6,451 nt of DNA. Source: Roseovarius sp. UBA3070. GTDB lineage: Bacteria > Pseudomonadota > Alphaproteobacteria > Rhodobacterales > Rhodobacteraceae. Under the pieces are notes generated by a model that was given only the letters and a program-made list of their open reading frames with translations, had not been told where the DNA came from and made no database searches. Shown here in pieces: positions 5,859 through 6,451 of the stretch. The stretch covers positions 1-6,451 of the forward strand of contig DFBW01000027.1 in assembly GCA_002366775.1 (NCBI GenBank), given 5' to 3'. Numbering within the stretch: position 1 is the stretch's first letter; every line of letters starts with the position of its first letter. The translations under genes and the position numbers were made by a program.

Positions 5859-6451
5859 TGCTGATCATCCTTTGTCATGAGCGTGTAGAAAAGCCAGCTG
5901 ACCAGCAGGGTGATGGCGAAATAGATCAGTGACATCGCCGCAGCCGGGCCAAGATCAAACTGGCCCAATGCGATTTTCACTAGGTCAATCGACAGCAAGG
6001 TGGTCGAGTTGCCCGGCCCCCCGCCGGTCAGAACAAACGGTTCCGTATAGATATTGAAGCTGTCCATGAAGCGCAGCAAAATGGCGATCGTCAGCACGGT
6101 TTTCATCTTGGGCAGCTGGATATAGCGGAACACTTTCCAGGGGCTGGCGCCATCAATCTTGGCCGCCTGATAATAGGCGTCCGGGATCGAAACGAGCCCC
6201 GCATAACTGAGCAGCACCACCAGCGATGTCCAGTGCCAGACATCCATGGTGACGATTGTGACCCAGGCCGCAAAGGGGTTTTGCGTCATGTCATAGGCGA
6301 TGCCCAGAACATCATTCAAAAAGTACCCCAGCAGGCCGATATTGGGCAGGGTAAAGATGTTCCACATCGCGCCCACCACGTTCCACGGGATCAGCATTGG
6401 CAGCGCCATCGTGACCAGGCAAACCGGCACCCAGATGCCTTTGCGCGGCAT
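5855..6451 (-). CDS. glpP: ABC transporter permease, glycerol/carbohydrate type (GlpP-like), N-terminus outside the window
   Basis: The last 198 residues of a CUT1-type permease that pairs with the GlpQ-like protein. The frame is open to the right edge. A Met codon falls exactly at 6451-6449, but about 90 residues, including the first membrane helix, are missing compared with family length, so this Met is taken as internal. Visible features are CLVTMALPMLIPWNVVGAMW (window residues 11-30, a membrane helix), VWHWTSLVVLLSYAGLVSIP (71-90), the EAA loop YYQAAKIDGASPWKVFRYIQ and LP (93-114, D100, G101, P114), the conserved EPFVLTGGGPGNSTT (137-151), and a last helix AAMSLIYFAITLLVSWLFYT (171-190). 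The long shared blocks with rhizobial GlpP (recalled, not searched) favour glycerol. The ATPase genes (glpS, glpT) should lie to the right. Confidence 0.88.
   Translation of the reverse strand: MPRKGIWVPVCLVTMALPMLIPWNVVGAMWNIFTLPNIGLLGYFLNDVLGIAYDMTQNPFAAWVTIVTMDVWHWTSLVVLLSYAGLVSIPDAYYQAAKIDGASPWKVFRYIQLPKMKTVLTIAILLRFMDSFNIYTEPFVLTGGGPGNSTTLLSIDLVKIALGQFDLGPAAAMSLIYFAITLLVSWLFYTLMTKDDQQ

Noticed and set aside
6449..6451. Met at the right edge as true start of the GlpP-like permease
   Set aside because: The protein would lack about 90 N-terminal residues, including the first membrane helix; the Met is where family members have an internal one, and the edge cuts the gene.

Overview
The window looks like part of the chromosome of an alphaproteobacterium, most likely a marine Rhodobacterales (Roseobacter-type) member. 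This rests on the malonate and glycerol gene sets, the moderately high GC content and the style of the proteins. It is inference from recalled family knowledge, since no search was run. About 95% of the window is coding.

Left part (1-2897, + strand): the 3' end of a malonate-utilisation operon. It starts with the last 45 codons of a TRAP transporter large permease (probably the malonate permease). Next is malonyl-CoA decarboxylase (matA), whose most likely start is a TTG that overlaps the permease stop codon. Then comes malonyl-CoA synthetase (matB), whose Shine-Dalgarno sequence overlaps the matA stop. Together the genes take up malonate, activate it to malonyl-CoA and decarboxylate that to acetyl-CoA.

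Middle (2898-3060): a short gap where genes converge. It holds weak terminator-like hairpins, a doubtful 24-codon ORF and a short repeated word.

Right-centre (3061-4609, - strand): a two-gene regulatory unit, a BlaI/MecI/CopY-family repressor followed with a 14-nt overlap by an M56 (BlaR1/MecR1-type) membrane zinc peptidase. The peptidase keeps the HExxH and downstream Glu zinc site and four membrane segments, but has no penicillin-binding sensor domain. No beta-lactamase is present. A dense cluster of inverted repeats at 4611-4655 lies just upstream of the repressor and is the best candidate operator/promoter region.

Right (4669-6451, - strand): the 3' part of a glycerol-type ABC transporter operon resembling rhizobial glpSTPQUV. 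It comprises a partial permease (glpP-like, running off the right edge), a complete permease (glpQ-like) and a small DUF2160-type membrane protein (glpU-like), all tightly coupled. The substrate-binding gene (glpV) that follows glpU in rhizobia is not there. The BlaI-M56 pair occupies that place on the same strand with no clear terminator in between. This junction is the most unusual point in the window.
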